NCBI GenBank assembly: GCA_018823175.1
Contig: JAHJIY010000051.1
Coordinates: 1 to 64,000, forward strand
Direction: 5' to 3'
DNA: 64,000 bases
Source: Pseudomonadota bacterium
Lineage (GTDB): Bacteria > Desulfobacterota > Desulfobulbia > Desulfobulbales > JAHJIY01
Shown here: piece by piece, positions 1-10,998 of the stretch
Position numbering within the stretch: position 1 is the stretch's first letter
How the letters are laid out: every line of letters begins with the position of its first letter
Made by a program: the position numbers and the translations under genes
The notes under the pieces: generated by a model
Told to the model about the DNA's origin: nothing
Seen by the model: the letters and a program-made list of their open reading frames with translations, nothing else
Databases searched by the model: none

Positions 1-1018
1 CGGTGATGATGAAATCGAAGGTGGAGATATCGATATTGGGGTTGTATTCCAGGGGCGGGATTTCCTTGAACAGGCTGTCCAGCCCTTGGGGCGATTGGTC
101 CTCGGCCTCTTCGGGCAGCTCCTGGCCTCGGAGCATCGAGTAGAGCCGCTGGATGGTGCAAATGCAGACCCGGGCGGTGGTATCGATGGTGTTGGAGGTG
201 AGGCGCTGGACGATAAACTCCTCGCTGAACTTGTAATTGTTGTAGGGTGAGACGTATTGCTGGAACTCTTTTAAGGTCTGCTTGCCCAGGTTGCCACGAT
301 CGACCAGGAAGAGGACGCGCTTGGCCCCGGCGAACTTGATGAGCCGGTAGATGATGCTGATGGCGGTGAAGGTCTTGCCGCTGCCGGTGGCCATCTGGAT
401 GAGCGAACGGGGGCAGTCCTTGGCCAGGGATTTTTCCAGATTTTTGACCGCCTGGATCTGGGCGGGCCAGAGATTTATCTGCGCACCACCGGATGCAGGC
501 AGACCTTCTTCGATAAGCTCGGGCATATGTTGGAGACGGCCCCGGAGGGTGGAGTGGAGGCTGAGATATTCGGCGCTGGCCTCGGAGGTTTGATCGGCGA
601 TCTTCTCCGCTTCCGCCAAGATGTAGTCTGGTTTATGGAAGGCAAAAACCTGCCGAGAGCGAGGCGAGGGATCAAGATTGTTGGTGAATCTAGTTTCGTC
701 GCCGGTGGATTCGTAACAGAATGGAAGCGGAGTGGACCAGGCCGGGAGGCCATCGGGTAATCCTTTGGCGTATTTGTCGGACTGGGTCTCGACGCCGGTC
801 AGGGTGGTGCCGGTCTTTTTGGCTTCGATTACGCCGGCGGCCTTGCCCTCGACATAGAGCAGATAATCGGCAAAGCCATGCCCTGATTTCAGGGGAAATT
901 CACGGATGGCAACGCCCTTACCAGCAAAGATGTTGGTGTCCTTAACATCCTGGACCAGCCAACCAGCTTCGGTGAGCAAGCGATCAATCTTTTCACGAGC
1001 GTGGGTTTCGCAGGTCAT
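1..1018 (-). CDS. hsdR: Type I restriction endonuclease R subunit (HsdR), 5' part; gene runs off the left edge
   Basis: Not in the ORF track. Reading the minus strand from ATG at 1018 gives MTCETHAREKIDRLLTEAGW...GFADYLLYVEGKAAGVIEAKKTG (nuclease-like) ...INLWPAQIQAVKNLEKSLAKDCPRSLIQMATGSGKTFTAI (Walker A) ...VLFLVDRGNLGKQTLKEFQQY..., open to position 1. Confidence 0.88.
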   Translation of the reverse strand, partial: MTCETHAREKIDRLLTEAGWLVQDVKDTNIFAGKGVAIREFPLKSGHGFADYLLYVEGKAAGVIEAKKTGTTLTGVETQSDKYAKGLPDGLPAWSTPLPFCYESTGDETRFTNNLDPSPRSRQVFAFHKPDYILAEAEKIADQTSEASAEYLSLHSTLRGRLQHMPELIEEGLPASGGAQINLWPAQIQAVKNLEKSLAKDCPRSLIQMATGSGKTFTAISIIYRLIKFAGAKRVLFLVDRGNLGKQTLKEFQQYVSPYNNYKFSEEFIVQRLTSNTIDTTARVCICTIQRLYSMLRGQELPEEAEDQSPQGLDSLFKEIPPLEYNPNIDISTFDFIIT

Positions 1019-1303
1019 ATCGGTTTACAGATTTGTCTCCCAACGATTAATAAAAGCAGGGAGATCAGGGTCAGACATTTTGACTTTACTCTGCCCCTAC
1101 TTAAGGATTAGAGCTAATCTAACCGATAAAGCGTGTTTGTCGAAACTATTTCGTGAAAGGATCAGGGGCGCCTGATTTATTTCGTTTCTCCTCCCCCCTT
1201 TTTACTTCGATATTTCTTTGAAGCTCCCCGCAGTGAAGGAGCCTGCGAAGTCCAAAGCAAGTACCATTTGGGTACATTTCATTTTGCATGTTTAACTCGT
1301 TAA

Positions 1304-3550
1304 TCAGCAGAACAGATTAACGGTAATTTCTATACTGACCGTGGTAATAAGCCCTCCTGAGTCAGTTACGGTTAATTCAACAAGGTAACGTGTGCCGCCG
1401 CAGGATCCAGGCAAATTAGCAAAAAATGGGCTATTACTACCAGACGCCACCGGAACCAGCATCTCAACATTACCATTCATGACGATTCTGCTTATATTCC
1501 ATTGCGTATTTGTATGAGATATATATCCATCTTCCTCATCCCAGGCAGCGCCATTGAAAGAGATTCTTGAATACCAACCGTTGTTGCCGTCACTTGTGTC
1601 GGCCTCAAAGGTCTGGTTGTTAGTTGGATAAGAAATTGTAGCAGAAGGTGCTGAGTTAACTTCTTCGGGAGGATCAGCCTCAACATAAATGGTAACTACA
1701 TCGTTGGGCCGGCTGGCATGAGAGTTAGTTCCAAAGAGAATAACATGGGTCCCGATGCCTAATTCACTGCCAAAAATAGTTTCTCGATGGCCGGTTCTTA
1801 AGATTGAAGTCCCTGTCGCCCAATATACATTTCCATCATAAAGTCGACCGACACCCTCCTGAAAACTCTCACCCTGAAGTTGAATCAGATCACTTTCTCT
1901 ATAATGGGCCTGATCAAGCGGCGAATTAATCGTCAAGACCGGGGCGGCGGAACCGGAAAGCAAAACATCTTGTTCACCAAGATAATATGCCTCAGATTCA
2001 TCATAAACCCGCAGAACAAACTCTTCACTGTCGCCAAGTGGCCTCAATAAATAATCGGTGGCCTGCATCTGCACTTCAATTTCATCGCATTTCCAACTTG
2101 TGACAATCAATTCATGGGAATAATCAAGATTGTCGGCGTGATGAAGTGTTACTTTCCGGCCAAATTGAGCGACCCCGAACATCCCTTTTATCGTGATAGT
2201 ATCATTGACCCTTGCTTCAATTGTGGTGTCCTCGGCCTCAAGTCTTGGCACCAAAGGTCCGCCAACCGCCCACTCGTAATCCAGAAAAGAGGCTTCCGGA
2301 TACAAATAGCCAACCCCGAGGTAGAGGTTTGATGGATCACCGCTGACGGTCCACGGTAAAGTGAACACCCCGTCTTTTTTCTGCCAGAGAATACCGGCAC
2401 TTTTTCGGGTGCCGTCCGGCGGAAAAAGCAGGAAATTAGTAACGTCCCCCGGAGGGATTACAGTCATATTGTTATCGGCATCGGTTTTTACATACCAGAC
2501 GCCAAGACCCTGTGACGGCACATCGCGATCGTAACCGCCGGAATTGGGATTACGATACTCCATAATATAATACTCATTTTTCCCTCTCTCCGAATCATAC
2601 ATGATAATCGGTTGCCCGCCATTGAAAGCGCGTTGCGCCTCATTGATTCTTTCGCATCCGCCGACCAGACCGCTAACCGCTCTTGAATCGAACTCAATTA
2701 CGCGCGGCTCAAGCCAGCCAAGCCGCATCTTAAGATAGGGATCGAGATGATACAGTCTGGTTTCATATTCAAAAGCGGGTTCCTGCTTTGGCATGGTTGG
2801 ACCCATTAAAGAATATTCAAAACTGACCTTGCTTGCCCCATAGACATCTTTGACCCCGGATCCGATCAGATGGGCAAGTTCATGGGCGTAAGTGGTAAAA
2901 GATGTCGCTATGCCCAAGCCTGCCCCATATCCCGGGCAGACCTGAACCGATGAACCGCTTGGCGTTACACAAGTTTGGTCCATTACATCAGCTTGTCCGT
3001 TCATATAATAAAAATCGTGGTTCTGGGTATACATGACGGCCAATTCGCCGGCGGAAATTATACCATCCGGCTCGTTCCCTTCAGTTCCCCCGCCCTTGCT
3101 ATCGTATGAATCAAAAACAAAGCCGCCCAATTCACCCGCCGATTCAACGGCGAAACGAACCCCGGTTGCAGTATCAACTGACCAGGAAGGTTGCGGATAA
3201 ATGCCCAGGGCCGCCGCCTTGCTGTAGGTGAATTTGCCATTAGATATTTCGAGAAAATAATCTCTTATATTTGGAAAATCCGGACCAAAAACCAGGTTAT
3301 CGTAATATGACAAGTCCTTATATGGTTTTGATGAACCATTAACCGAGGTCGCAACCATCAAAAGAGGATATTCACCGTTGATAATCCCATTATTATCCAC
3401 AGTGCCATAACCAAAATCGGTCTCATCTTCCGGCGTAGCGGGATCGGCCGACTCGACCGAATCGGAATTACTGCCGCCGCCGCATGAGATAAATAGGGTA
3501 AGAATAGATAGAATAAGAGACAGAACGAGGAACTTTCGGGAGAAGAACAT
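1304..3550 (-). CDS. M6-like secreted metalloprotease lipoprotein
   Basis: Lipobox-like N-terminus ending FISCGGGSN; HExxH motif in YAHELAHLIGSG; C-terminal Ig-like/adhesin-like segment. Confidence 0.7.
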   Translation of the reverse strand: MFFSRKFLVLSLILSILTLFISCGGGSNSDSVESADPATPEDETDFGYGTVDNNGIINGEYPLLMVATSVNGSSKPYKDLSYYDNLVFGPDFPNIRDYFLEISNGKFTYSKAAALGIYPQPSWSVDTATGVRFAVESAGELGGFVFDSYDSKGGGTEGNEPDGIISAGELAVMYTQNHDFYYMNGQADVMDQTCVTPSGSSVQVCPGYGAGLGIATSFTTYAHELAHLIGSGVKDVYGASKVSFEYSLMGPTMPKQEPAFEYETRLYHLDPYLKMRLGWLEPRVIEFDSRAVSGLVGGCERINEAQRAFNGGQPIIMYDSERGKNEYYIMEYRNPNSGGYDRDVPSQGLGVWYVKTDADNNMTVIPPGDVTNFLLFPPDGTRKSAGILWQKKDGVFTLPWTVSGDPSNLYLGVGYLYPEASFLDYEWAVGGPLVPRLEAEDTTIEARVNDTITIKGMFGVAQFGRKVTLHHADNLDYSHELIVTSWKCDEIEVQMQATDYLLRPLGDSEEFVLRVYDESEAYYLGEQDVLLSGSAAPVLTINSPLDQAHYRESDLIQLQGESFQEGVGRLYDGNVYWATGTSILRTGHRETIFGSELGIGTHVILFGTNSHASRPNDVVTIYVEADPPEEVNSAPSATISYPTNNQTFEADTSDGNNGWYSRISFNGAAWDEEDGYISHTNTQWNISRIVMNGNVEMLVPVASGSNSPFFANLPGSCGGTRYLVELTVTDSGGLITTVSIEITVNLFC

Positions 3551-3892
3551 AAGATATCCTCCTGCGATCCGGACTTTGATATGATCTACTAAAATTAATC
3601 CGGACTTACTGAGATGGAATGAGGGATAATATAATTTTGATTTTTAGTTCTGCCCCCAAACAAAAAGAAGGTTTTTTGAAAACACCTTTGGCCTGACCAC
3701 TAATAAACTTACTATCTATAATATCATGGTCCGTCAATCAAAAACGTAAGTGAAAGGAAGTTGATCAACTAATAAAAATTAATTCGCGGAATAAGGCGCT
3801 TTTTTAAATCTACGAAAACAATTGATCGCCTCTCTTTATCGGTAAGGAATGAAGGAACAATGCCTCCATTTGTTTTCATTTCAAGATATTTC

Positions 3893-5104
3893 TTACTCGT
3901 GGCGCAAGGCCTCGATCGGATCAAGTCGGGCCGCCTGCCGGGCCGGAAAATAACCGAAGATCACCCCCACCGCCGCCGAAAAGAGAAAAGCGATGACCAC
4001 GATTTGCGGACTCATCACGAAAGGCATCTGAAGGGCATGGGCGGTCAACGCCGCAGCGGAAAGACCCAGGATTATTCCCACCACTCCGCCGAATGTTGAC
4101 AAGACAACCGCCTCAACCAGAAACTGCAGCAGCACCTCCGAACCCAGAGCGCCGATCGCCAGCCTGATCCCGATCTCGCGAGTTCGCTCGGTAACCGAGA
4201 CCAGCATGATGTTCATGATCCCGATGCCACCGACCAGGAGACTGACCGCCGCTACCGCCCCTAAAAGGGTGGTGAGGATTCTGGTGGTGCCGGTAAGAGT
4301 GGTCATGATCTCCTGCATGTCGCGGACATTAAAGTCGTCCGGTTCGCCGGGCGGCACATGGCGGCGTTCACGCAGCAAGCGGACGATATCTTCCTTGGTT
4401 TTGTCAATCGTGGCCCGATCAAGGGCCGAGATAAAGATAGCGGCAACATCGTTATTGCCGGTAATCCGCCGCTGCAAGGTGCGCAGGGGAATAAGGATGA
4501 AATCGTCCTGATCGCTGCCGAAACTGGACTGTCCCTTGGATTCCAGGACCCCGATCACCTGGCAGGATAATTTTTCCAGACGAATGGAAGCGCCCATCGG
4601 ATCCTGATTGCCGAACAATTCTTTCTTAACGGTGGCGCCCAGTAGACAGACGGCGCTACCGGCCCGCTGCTCGGAATCGGTAAATAGCCGACCAGCCTGC
4701 AGCGGCCAGTCACGGGTCACCAGATATTCATTGGTCGTCCCGGTCACCGAGGTAGCCCAGTTCAGATTTCCGGAGATGGCCTGGGTGCCCCGGGAAGAAA
4801 CCGGGGCGACCGCCCGGACGCCGGCGATCTCACTGGTAATGGCTTCGGCATCTTCACTGCGAAAGGCCGAGGCATTGGCGCTGGCGCCGCCCGATCCGTG
4901 TGAGTGTTGCCCCGATCGAACCTGCAGCAGATTGCTGCCCAGACTGGAGATCTGTTCGGTGACCTGCAAGGTAGCGCCCCGGCCCAGGGTGACCAGGGTA
5001 ATCACGGCGGCGACCCCGATCACAATACCAAGGATCGTCAGAGAAGAACGCAGGACGTTACGGCGGATCTCCCGCTGGGCCAGTAGCATGGTTTCCCAAA
5101 GCAT
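3893..5104 (-). CDS. ABC transporter permease, MacB/FtsX type
   Basis: MacB-like periplasmic core, FtsX C-terminus ([28 protein letters not shown]); directly abuts the ABC ATPase. Confidence 0.92.
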   Translation of the reverse strand: MLWETMLLAQREIRRNVLRSSLTILGIVIGVAAVITLVTLGRGATLQVTEQISSLGSNLLQVRSGQHSHGSGGASANASAFRSEDAEAITSEIAGVRAVAPVSSRGTQAISGNLNWATSVTGTTNEYLVTRDWPLQAGRLFTDSEQRAGSAVCLLGATVKKELFGNQDPMGASIRLEKLSCQVIGVLESKGQSSFGSDQDDFILIPLRTLQRRITGNNDVAAIFISALDRATIDKTKEDIVRLLRERRHVPPGEPDDFNVRDMQEIMTTLTGTTRILTTLLGAVAAVSLLVGGIGIMNIMLVSVTERTREIGIRLAIGALGSEVLLQFLVEAVVLSTFGGVVGIILGLSAAALTAHALQMPFVMSPQIVVIAFLFSAAVGVIFGYFPARQAARLDPIEALRHE

Positions 5105-5835
5105 CAGCTGTTTCCTCCCCGGTCGGTTTTCTGCTCGATAAGACCGTCCAAAAAATGGACCTGCCGTTTGGCGTAGACCGCCATATCCGGTTCATGGGTG
5201 ACCATCAAGACGGTCAGATTGCGCTGCCGGTTTAAATCGGCGATCAATTCCATAACTTCACGACTGCGGGCGCTATCCAGATTGCCGGTTGGTTCATCGG
5301 CCAAAAGTACCCGGGGCTCGGTAACGATGGCTCGGGCAATGGCGACCCGCTGCTGCTGACCACCGGATAGTTCGCCGGGGGTATGATTCTCCCAACCCGA
5401 CAACCCCACCGCCGCCAGAGCGGCCTTGGAGCGGGAACGGCGCTGGCCGCGAGCCACACCACGATAGATTAAAGGCAGTTCGACGTTTTCCAGGGCGGAA
5501 GTCCGATTCAGGAGATTGTAGCCCTGGAAAACAAAGCCCAGATAATGACGACGGAGCAGAGCCCGCTGATCACGACTCATGTCTCCCACCTCGACCCCTT
5601 CAAAAAGAAACCGGCCGGCGGTCGGGGTATCCAGACACCCCAGGATATTCATGCAGGTTGATTTACCGGACCCGCTGGGGCCCATGATCGCCACAAAGTC
5701 GCCCTGGTCGATCCGCAGATCAATCCCCTGCAGAGCGGCCATCGCGGCCAGACCTGAACCGTAAATCTTGGTCACCCCGCGCAATTCGATAAGGGGAGAT
5801 GACAATTCAACTTGGGAAGGAGTCAATTTGTTCAT
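5104..5835 (-). CDS. ABC transporter ATP-binding protein, MacB/LolD type
   Basis: Walker [10 protein letters not shown], signature [14 protein letters not shown], Walker [13 protein letters not shown]. Confidence 0.94.
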   Translation of the reverse strand: MNKLTPSQVELSSPLIELRGVTKIYGSGLAAMAALQGIDLRIDQGDFVAIMGPSGSGKSTCMNILGCLDTPTAGRFLFEGVEVGDMSRDQRALLRRHYLGFVFQGYNLLNRTSALENVELPLIYRGVARGQRRSRSKAALAAVGLSGWENHTPGELSGGQQQRVAIARAIVTEPRVLLADEPTGNLDSARSREVMELIADLNRQRNLTVLMVTHEPDMAVYAKRQVHFLDGLIEQKTDRGGNS

Positions 5836-7133
5836 GGCTTGGCATTGATGCTATCCACCACCAACTCCTGCCCTGCTTGCAGGTCGCCGGCAATCTCGGT
5901 GAAGACGCCATCGGTAGCGCCCGTAGTGACCGGAATCGGGGTGAGAATTCCTTCCTTCATCATCCAGACCCGTTGGGATTTTTTGCCACCCTTGACTTTG
6001 GCCTCCTTGCGACCAGAAGAGCCGTGGCGCGGTCGCGGAAAGAGACGATTCAAAACACTGCCGCCGACCTGATTATTGTTTCCATCAACTTTGGTTGGGG
6101 GCACGAAGCGCAAGGCCGCGTTGGGGACCAGAAGAACATCGACCACCTCTTTAACCGTAATATTGGCGGTAGCGGTCATCCCCGGCCGTAAAGAAAGATC
6201 GGAGTTATCAACCTCGAGCAGAGTCTCATAGGTGACCACGCCACCAACGGTTTTGGCGCCATAACGAACCTGTGAAATCCTAGCCGGGAACCGGCGCTCC
6301 GGATAGGCGTCCACCGTGAAGATGGCATCTTGCCCTGCCTTGACCTGACCGACATCGGCCTCATCGACGTCAACATGCAACTCCATCTTGGCCAGATCCT
6401 CGGCCAGGGAAAAAAGTACCGGCGCCTGCAGGGAGGCGGCCACGGTCTGCCCGGGATCAACGCTTCGACTGAGCACAATCCCGTTAATCGGGGAATGGAT
6501 CACGGCTTTGGCAAGATCGGTTTCGATGACCTTAAGCACCGCTTCATTTTGACTGACCGCCGCTTCGGCGCTGGCCAGGTCGGCCCCGGCCCGGTCAAGG
6601 GCGGCCCGGGAAGCCTCCAGATCATGTTTCGATACCGCCTTGCCCTGGCTAATTTCCACCACCGACTGCAACCTCTCCCAGTTGCGGGTAGTTTCATCGA
6701 CGGTGGCTCTGGTCTGCAAAACCTTGGCCCGGGCCGATTCCAGACTGGCCCGGGACTGAAGGACCTGGGCCGCAAGTTTAGAGGTGTCAAGACGGGCCAG
6801 AACCTGACCGACCAAAACCCGATCGTTGTAATCAACCTCAACACTCTTGACGATGCCGGAAAGTTCGCTGCCAACCTGGACTTGATTAACCGGAGCCAGA
6901 TTACCGGCAGCAGTAACAATCACCTTGAGATCGCTGCGCACAATGGCTTGGGTTTTATACTGAGGGGCGGGATCGGAAGGATCCCGCTGCCACCAGAACA
7001 ATAATAAAGCGCCAAAAATAAAGATGACCACCGTCGCCAGAATTCGTTTCAACAAGCTGGACCGACCGGAGGCAGAGTCCTGGGCCAGAATTGCGGCAAC
7101 CCCGGACTTTTCCGGGGCAGAATTATCTTGCAT
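5832..7133 (-). CDS. Efflux RND/MacA-type periplasmic adaptor (HlyD family)
   Basis: Track ORF is 5832..7379, but a start at MQDNSAPEKSG (7133) removes the overlap with the upstream gene and places the TM segment near the N-terminus; biotinyl-lipoyl-like and barrel-sandwich features. Confidence 0.88.
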   Translation of the reverse strand: MQDNSAPEKSGVAAILAQDSASGRSSLLKRILATVVIFIFGALLLFWWQRDPSDPAPQYKTQAIVRSDLKVIVTAAGNLAPVNQVQVGSELSGIVKSVEVDYNDRVLVGQVLARLDTSKLAAQVLQSRASLESARAKVLQTRATVDETTRNWERLQSVVEISQGKAVSKHDLEASRAALDRAGADLASAEAAVSQNEAVLKVIETDLAKAVIHSPINGIVLSRSVDPGQTVAASLQAPVLFSLAEDLAKMELHVDVDEADVGQVKAGQDAIFTVDAYPERRFPARISQVRYGAKTVGGVVTYETLLEVDNSDLSLRPGMTATANITVKEVVDVLLVPNAALRFVPPTKVDGNNNQVGGSVLNRLFPRPRHGSSGRKEAKVKGGKKSQRVWMMKEGILTPIPVTTGATDGVFTEIAGDLQAGQELVVDSINAKP

Positions 7134-7137
7134 CTTA

Positions 7138-8610
7138 TTACTCCTTAATTTCCGGGATAGAGTCAGGCGATTCGGCAGCCAACAATTGCCAGCCACCCCC
7201 CAGAGCTTTGTAAAGTCGCACCAGGTCCGAACTGACCATCCCCTGGCTCCGGGCCAATTGATCCTCAAAAGAAAACTGCGAACGCTGGGCATCAAGAACG
7301 GTGGAAAAATCCTGCAGCCCGGCCTGATATTTGTTCTGCGCAAGCCCGGCGGCAGCCCGGGCCGCCTTGGCTCCGACAATCAGGGCCTGCTGGCGGCGGA
7401 GCTCCTCGACATAAGAGGTGAGCGCATTTTCCACCTCGGCCAGGGCCGCCAACACCACGCTTCGGTACTGGAGAAGTTTTTGTTCTTGTTGAGAGGATTG
7501 CACTTCGATATTGCGACGCACCTTACCACCATCAAACAAAGGCCAGGAAAGAGAAGGGCCAAAACGCCAGGTGCGACTGGCGGCGGAGAGGATATCGGCG
7601 GAATCGACCGACTCGATACCAATCGAACCACTCAACCGGAATTTCGGATAAAGATCAGACTCTGCCACCCCGACCCGGGCCGTGGCGGCAGCTAATTGCT
7701 GTTCAGCCCGCCGCAGATCGGGACGCTGACGCAGGGTTTCAGCCGGAACCCCGACCGTCACCGTCACCGGGGGGACAGGAATCGGGGCTGGATCTTTCAG
7801 CAGTTCACGCAGCCGACCTAAATCATCTCCGGTCAGGACCGCCAGTCGGTTGAGACTTGCGACCAGACCAACCCGCAGGGTCGGGAGCTGAGCCCGGGTA
7901 CTGGCCAGATTGTAGCGGGCCTGCTGGACGGCCAGTTCATCACTTAAACCCGCCTGATAACGCCAATCGGCCAGTTGTAAAGTGTCCTCCTGGATCTTGA
8001 GATTTTCATCGGCGGCGGCCAGACGAGCTTGATAGGTACGGGTCTCCAGATAATTGATTGCCACCTCGCCAAGCAGGCTGACCAAAACATCACGCAGATC
8101 CTCTCGACCGGCGGCAAGATCGGCCTGGGCCGCCTCCCGGCTACGACTAAGGCCGCCGAAAATATCCAGTTCCCAACCGGCATCAAACCCGAGGGCAAAT
8201 AAATTTCTGGTCTGACTGTCACTGCCGGAACGAATAGCCGAGCCGGAGGTAGAAAGAGTTGGGAATTCGTCGGCTCGGGTCAGGCCAAGGCGGGCCCGTG
8301 ACTCATGCAAACGGGCCCGGGCCAATTGCAGGTCAAGATTGCCGGCCACCGCCCGCTCGATTAATCCGGAAAGTATCGGGTCATTGAAATTGGTCCACCA
8401 GCGGGCAAGACTGTCGGGGGCAAGAGGGGCAACCGACAACCCGCCGGCTTGTTTGCTTTGCCAACTTGCCGGAGCATGTAATTTAGGGGGCTGGAAATCA
8501 GGGCCGACCGGCGCACAGGCAGCAAGAATCATCAAATAAAAAAATAGAGTTGCCCGCCAAGGGTCTCGGACGATAAAGATGGAGATTATTTTGCAGCGTT
8601 TAATTTTCAT
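7138..8610 (-). CDS. NodT-family outer-membrane efflux lipoprotein (TolC-like)
   Basis: LAACAPVGPDFQPPKL lipobox; RPDLRRAEQQLAAATARVGVAESDLYPKFRLSGSIG. Confidence 0.92.
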   Translation of the reverse strand: MKIKRCKIISIFIVRDPWRATLFFYLMILAACAPVGPDFQPPKLHAPASWQSKQAGGLSVAPLAPDSLARWWTNFNDPILSGLIERAVAGNLDLQLARARLHESRARLGLTRADEFPTLSTSGSAIRSGSDSQTRNLFALGFDAGWELDIFGGLSRSREAAQADLAAGREDLRDVLVSLLGEVAINYLETRTYQARLAAADENLKIQEDTLQLADWRYQAGLSDELAVQQARYNLASTRAQLPTLRVGLVASLNRLAVLTGDDLGRLRELLKDPAPIPVPPVTVTVGVPAETLRQRPDLRRAEQQLAAATARVGVAESDLYPKFRLSGSIGIESVDSADILSAASRTWRFGPSLSWPLFDGGKVRRNIEVQSSQQEQKLLQYRSVVLAALAEVENALTSYVEELRRQQALIVGAKAARAAAGLAQNKYQAGLQDFSTVLDAQRSQFSFEDQLARSQGMVSSDLVRLYKALGGGWQLLAAESPDSIPEIKE

Positions 8611-8834
8611 TATTAACTATTTGTAGCTGATCAAACCAGTTACCGGCAATTAATAAATGCCGGAGAAATTAAGATAAAGATTTCTACTGTATGCTACAAT
8701 TTGTAAATAGCTATATTTTTAGTGAAAAATGGCTGTATGCCAAATTTAACTCAACTGATTCCGTCATCAAAAAGCGTGGCCAAACAATAACATAAACCCT
8801 CCATTTCAGGAGTTTTTCACCAACCATACCGAAT

Positions 8835-10964
8835 ATGGACATAACTCTCGCGCTTGCCATTTTACTCGCCGCCGGTTTCTTCATGGCCAAGGTCGGCCAG
8901 CTTTTTCGGCTGCCTTCGGTAACCGGATATATCTGTGCCGGTTTCCTCCTGGGCCCCGCCGGCTTCAACCTGATCAGCAAAGATATTATGGCTAACCAGC
9001 TTGGCCATTTCAGCCAGATCGCCTTAATGCTGATTGCGCTTGGCATTGGTGAACATCTGGAGATCAAGCAGTTACGGAAAAATTCGAAATTATTAACCGC
9101 ATTCAGTCTTGGTGAAATAATTGGCACCTTGTTTTGGGTAATATGCGGTTTACTTCTCATAAACCACTTTTTCAGCCTTGGTAATCTTGATTTACCGAGG
9201 GTTGACATTATAGTTCTCACCCTGCTGCTAGGCACGGTTTCAGTGGCCACGGCGCCGGGCTCGACCTTGCATGTTATGCGGGAAACCAGAGCAGTCGGCC
9301 CCCTGACCACCACCCTGCTCCAAACGGTGGCGATCAATAACGGCATGGCCCTCATCTTGTTCGGTTTTGCCCGGGCCATTGCCCGTAATCTGGCCGGGAC
9401 CACGGCCGGTTCCTTTACCGGCGCCGTAACCCACAGCTTGCTGGTCATTTTTCTGTCACTGGCAATCGGTATTACGACCGGTCTGGTCATTGACGCCCTC
9501 ATGCACCGCCTGCGTAATCGGGCCGAGATGCTGATCGGCGGGCTGGCTCTCCTACTCCTTGGCGGGGAATTGGCCAGGATGCTCGACCTGTCTCCCTTGC
9601 TGGTCGGGATGGCCGTCGGTTTCACCATTGTCAATCGCGACCGGCGTGATGTCCGGTTGTTCAGGGTTTTCAACACCTTTGAACCACCGATTTACGTCCT
9701 GTTCTTTACCCTGGCCGGCGCCCACCTCGATTTCGATTCATTACTCGTCGCCGGTTGGTTGGGCCTGATCTATTTTCTACTGCGGGTCATTGGCAAAATA
9801 AGCGGCGCCGCCCTTGGTGGTTTTCTTGCCCAGGCCCCGCCCCTGCTCCGGACTTATCTGGGGCCGGCCCTTGTCCCCCAGGCCGGCATTGCCATCGGGT
9901 TAGTTTTTTTGATCAACAGCGATCCAATTATTGGAATATACGGTAAAATTTTAACCCCGACCGTACTAGCCGGGGTTTTTTTAGCCGAACTGGTGGGCCC
10001 GGCCTCTACGAAATTCGCCTTGCAAAAGGCCAAAGAGACCACCGAGGATTTTACCGACCAAACAGGATCAATCGAGGAAAGCTTAAACGAGGTGCAGCTC
10101 ATGCCCTGGACCTGGGAAAAATTGCACCCGACCTTGCCCCCTTCCGGCTCGGTAATTTTCGGCGCTTCACATTATAAAACAGTTGCCGGCCTGGCCAGGC
10201 TGGCGACCCTGCTGGCCCATCACCATAAATCAGCGCCCCTGGCGGTGAGCATTAACCGCCCCGGACAGGTCCCGCATCCGGGCAAAGATGCAATTAATAT
10301 TAGCCCGTTATTTGATTTGGCCGGAAAGGAAGTAGGTACTCTGGGATATCAGTTGCAGGCCGTTACTATTGAGGCTGAAACCGTAGCAGATGGTCTGGTG
10401 GAGTGTGCCCGCCGGCATAACGGAATGGCCCTGATCCTGGGTTATCCTCTGCAACATAGCGCTCAAGAGTTTAAAAAAGTATTGGAGGAAGTGGTTAATA
10501 GTGCGCCCTGCCCGGTAATTCTGGTAAGGCTGGCCGGCATCCTTCATACCGAAAGAATCCTGGTGCCGATCATCCATTCCCGTCAACTTGAAACCATTGC
10601 GGCGCCACTGTGTGCGCTGGCAACCGTTGGTCAACATCGGATCAGTCTTCTGCGCTTACTACCGCCGGACGCGCAACCGGAAATAATTATTGAACAGGAA
10701 AAGAAGCTGCAGACCTGGGCGGCCGCTAACAACCTGCCCTTTGTCCGTTGTCTGGCGGTGGCCACTGAAGCCCGGATGGAAACCATTCTTGAGGAATCGA
10801 CCCAACATGACCTGATTCTGATGCCCGGGGCCGAAGAATACACCTTGCAAAAAAAATTGTTCGGATCGCTGGCCGATGATGTCGCCAACAAATGTTTACG
10901 GCCGATGTTGATCATTTATGGCTCTGCGGTCAATTCCAAAAAAAACGGTTGGCAGAACCCTTAA
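8835..10964 (+). CDS. CPA2 family cation:proton antiporter with C-terminal universal-stress-like region
   Basis: Many TM segments, Kef/NhaP-like sequence, C-terminal USP-like halves. Confidence 0.85.
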   Translation: MDITLALAILLAAGFFMAKVGQLFRLPSVTGYICAGFLLGPAGFNLISKDIMANQLGHFSQIALMLIALGIGEHLEIKQLRKNSKLLTAFSLGEIIGTLFWVICGLLLINHFFSLGNLDLPRVDIIVLTLLLGTVSVATAPGSTLHVMRETRAVGPLTTTLLQTVAINNGMALILFGFARAIARNLAGTTAGSFTGAVTHSLLVIFLSLAIGITTGLVIDALMHRLRNRAEMLIGGLALLLLGGELARMLDLSPLLVGMAVGFTIVNRDRRDVRLFRVFNTFEPPIYVLFFTLAGAHLDFDSLLVAGWLGLIYFLLRVIGKISGAALGGFLAQAPPLLRTYLGPALVPQAGIAIGLVFLINSDPIIGIYGKILTPTVLAGVFLAELVGPASTKFALQKAKETTEDFTDQTGSIEESLNEVQLMPWTWEKLHPTLPPSGSVIFGASHYKTVAGLARLATLLAHHHKSAPLAVSINRPGQVPHPGKDAINISPLFDLAGKEVGTLGYQLQAVTIEAETVADGLVECARRHNGMALILGYPLQHSAQEFKKVLEEVVNSAPCPVILVRLAGILHTERILVPIIHSRQLETIAAPLCALATVGQHRISLLRLLPPDAQPEIIIEQEKKLQTWAAANNLPFVRCLAVATEARMETILEESTQHDLILMPGAEEYTLQKKLFGSLADDVANKCLRPMLIIYGSAVNSKKNGWQNP

Positions 10965-10998
10965 ATGTCCCAGAAATTAAGATAGAGCGGCAAATTGA

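Noticed and set aside
1-1018. Short ORFs 351..593, 475..753 and 527..760 as genes
   Set aside because: They lie in wrong frames over the continuous HsdR reading frame.
8711-9676. 321 aa minus-strand ORF
   Set aside because: Antisense to the well-supported antiporter; Arg/Ser/Pro-rich shadow translation with no recognisable domain.
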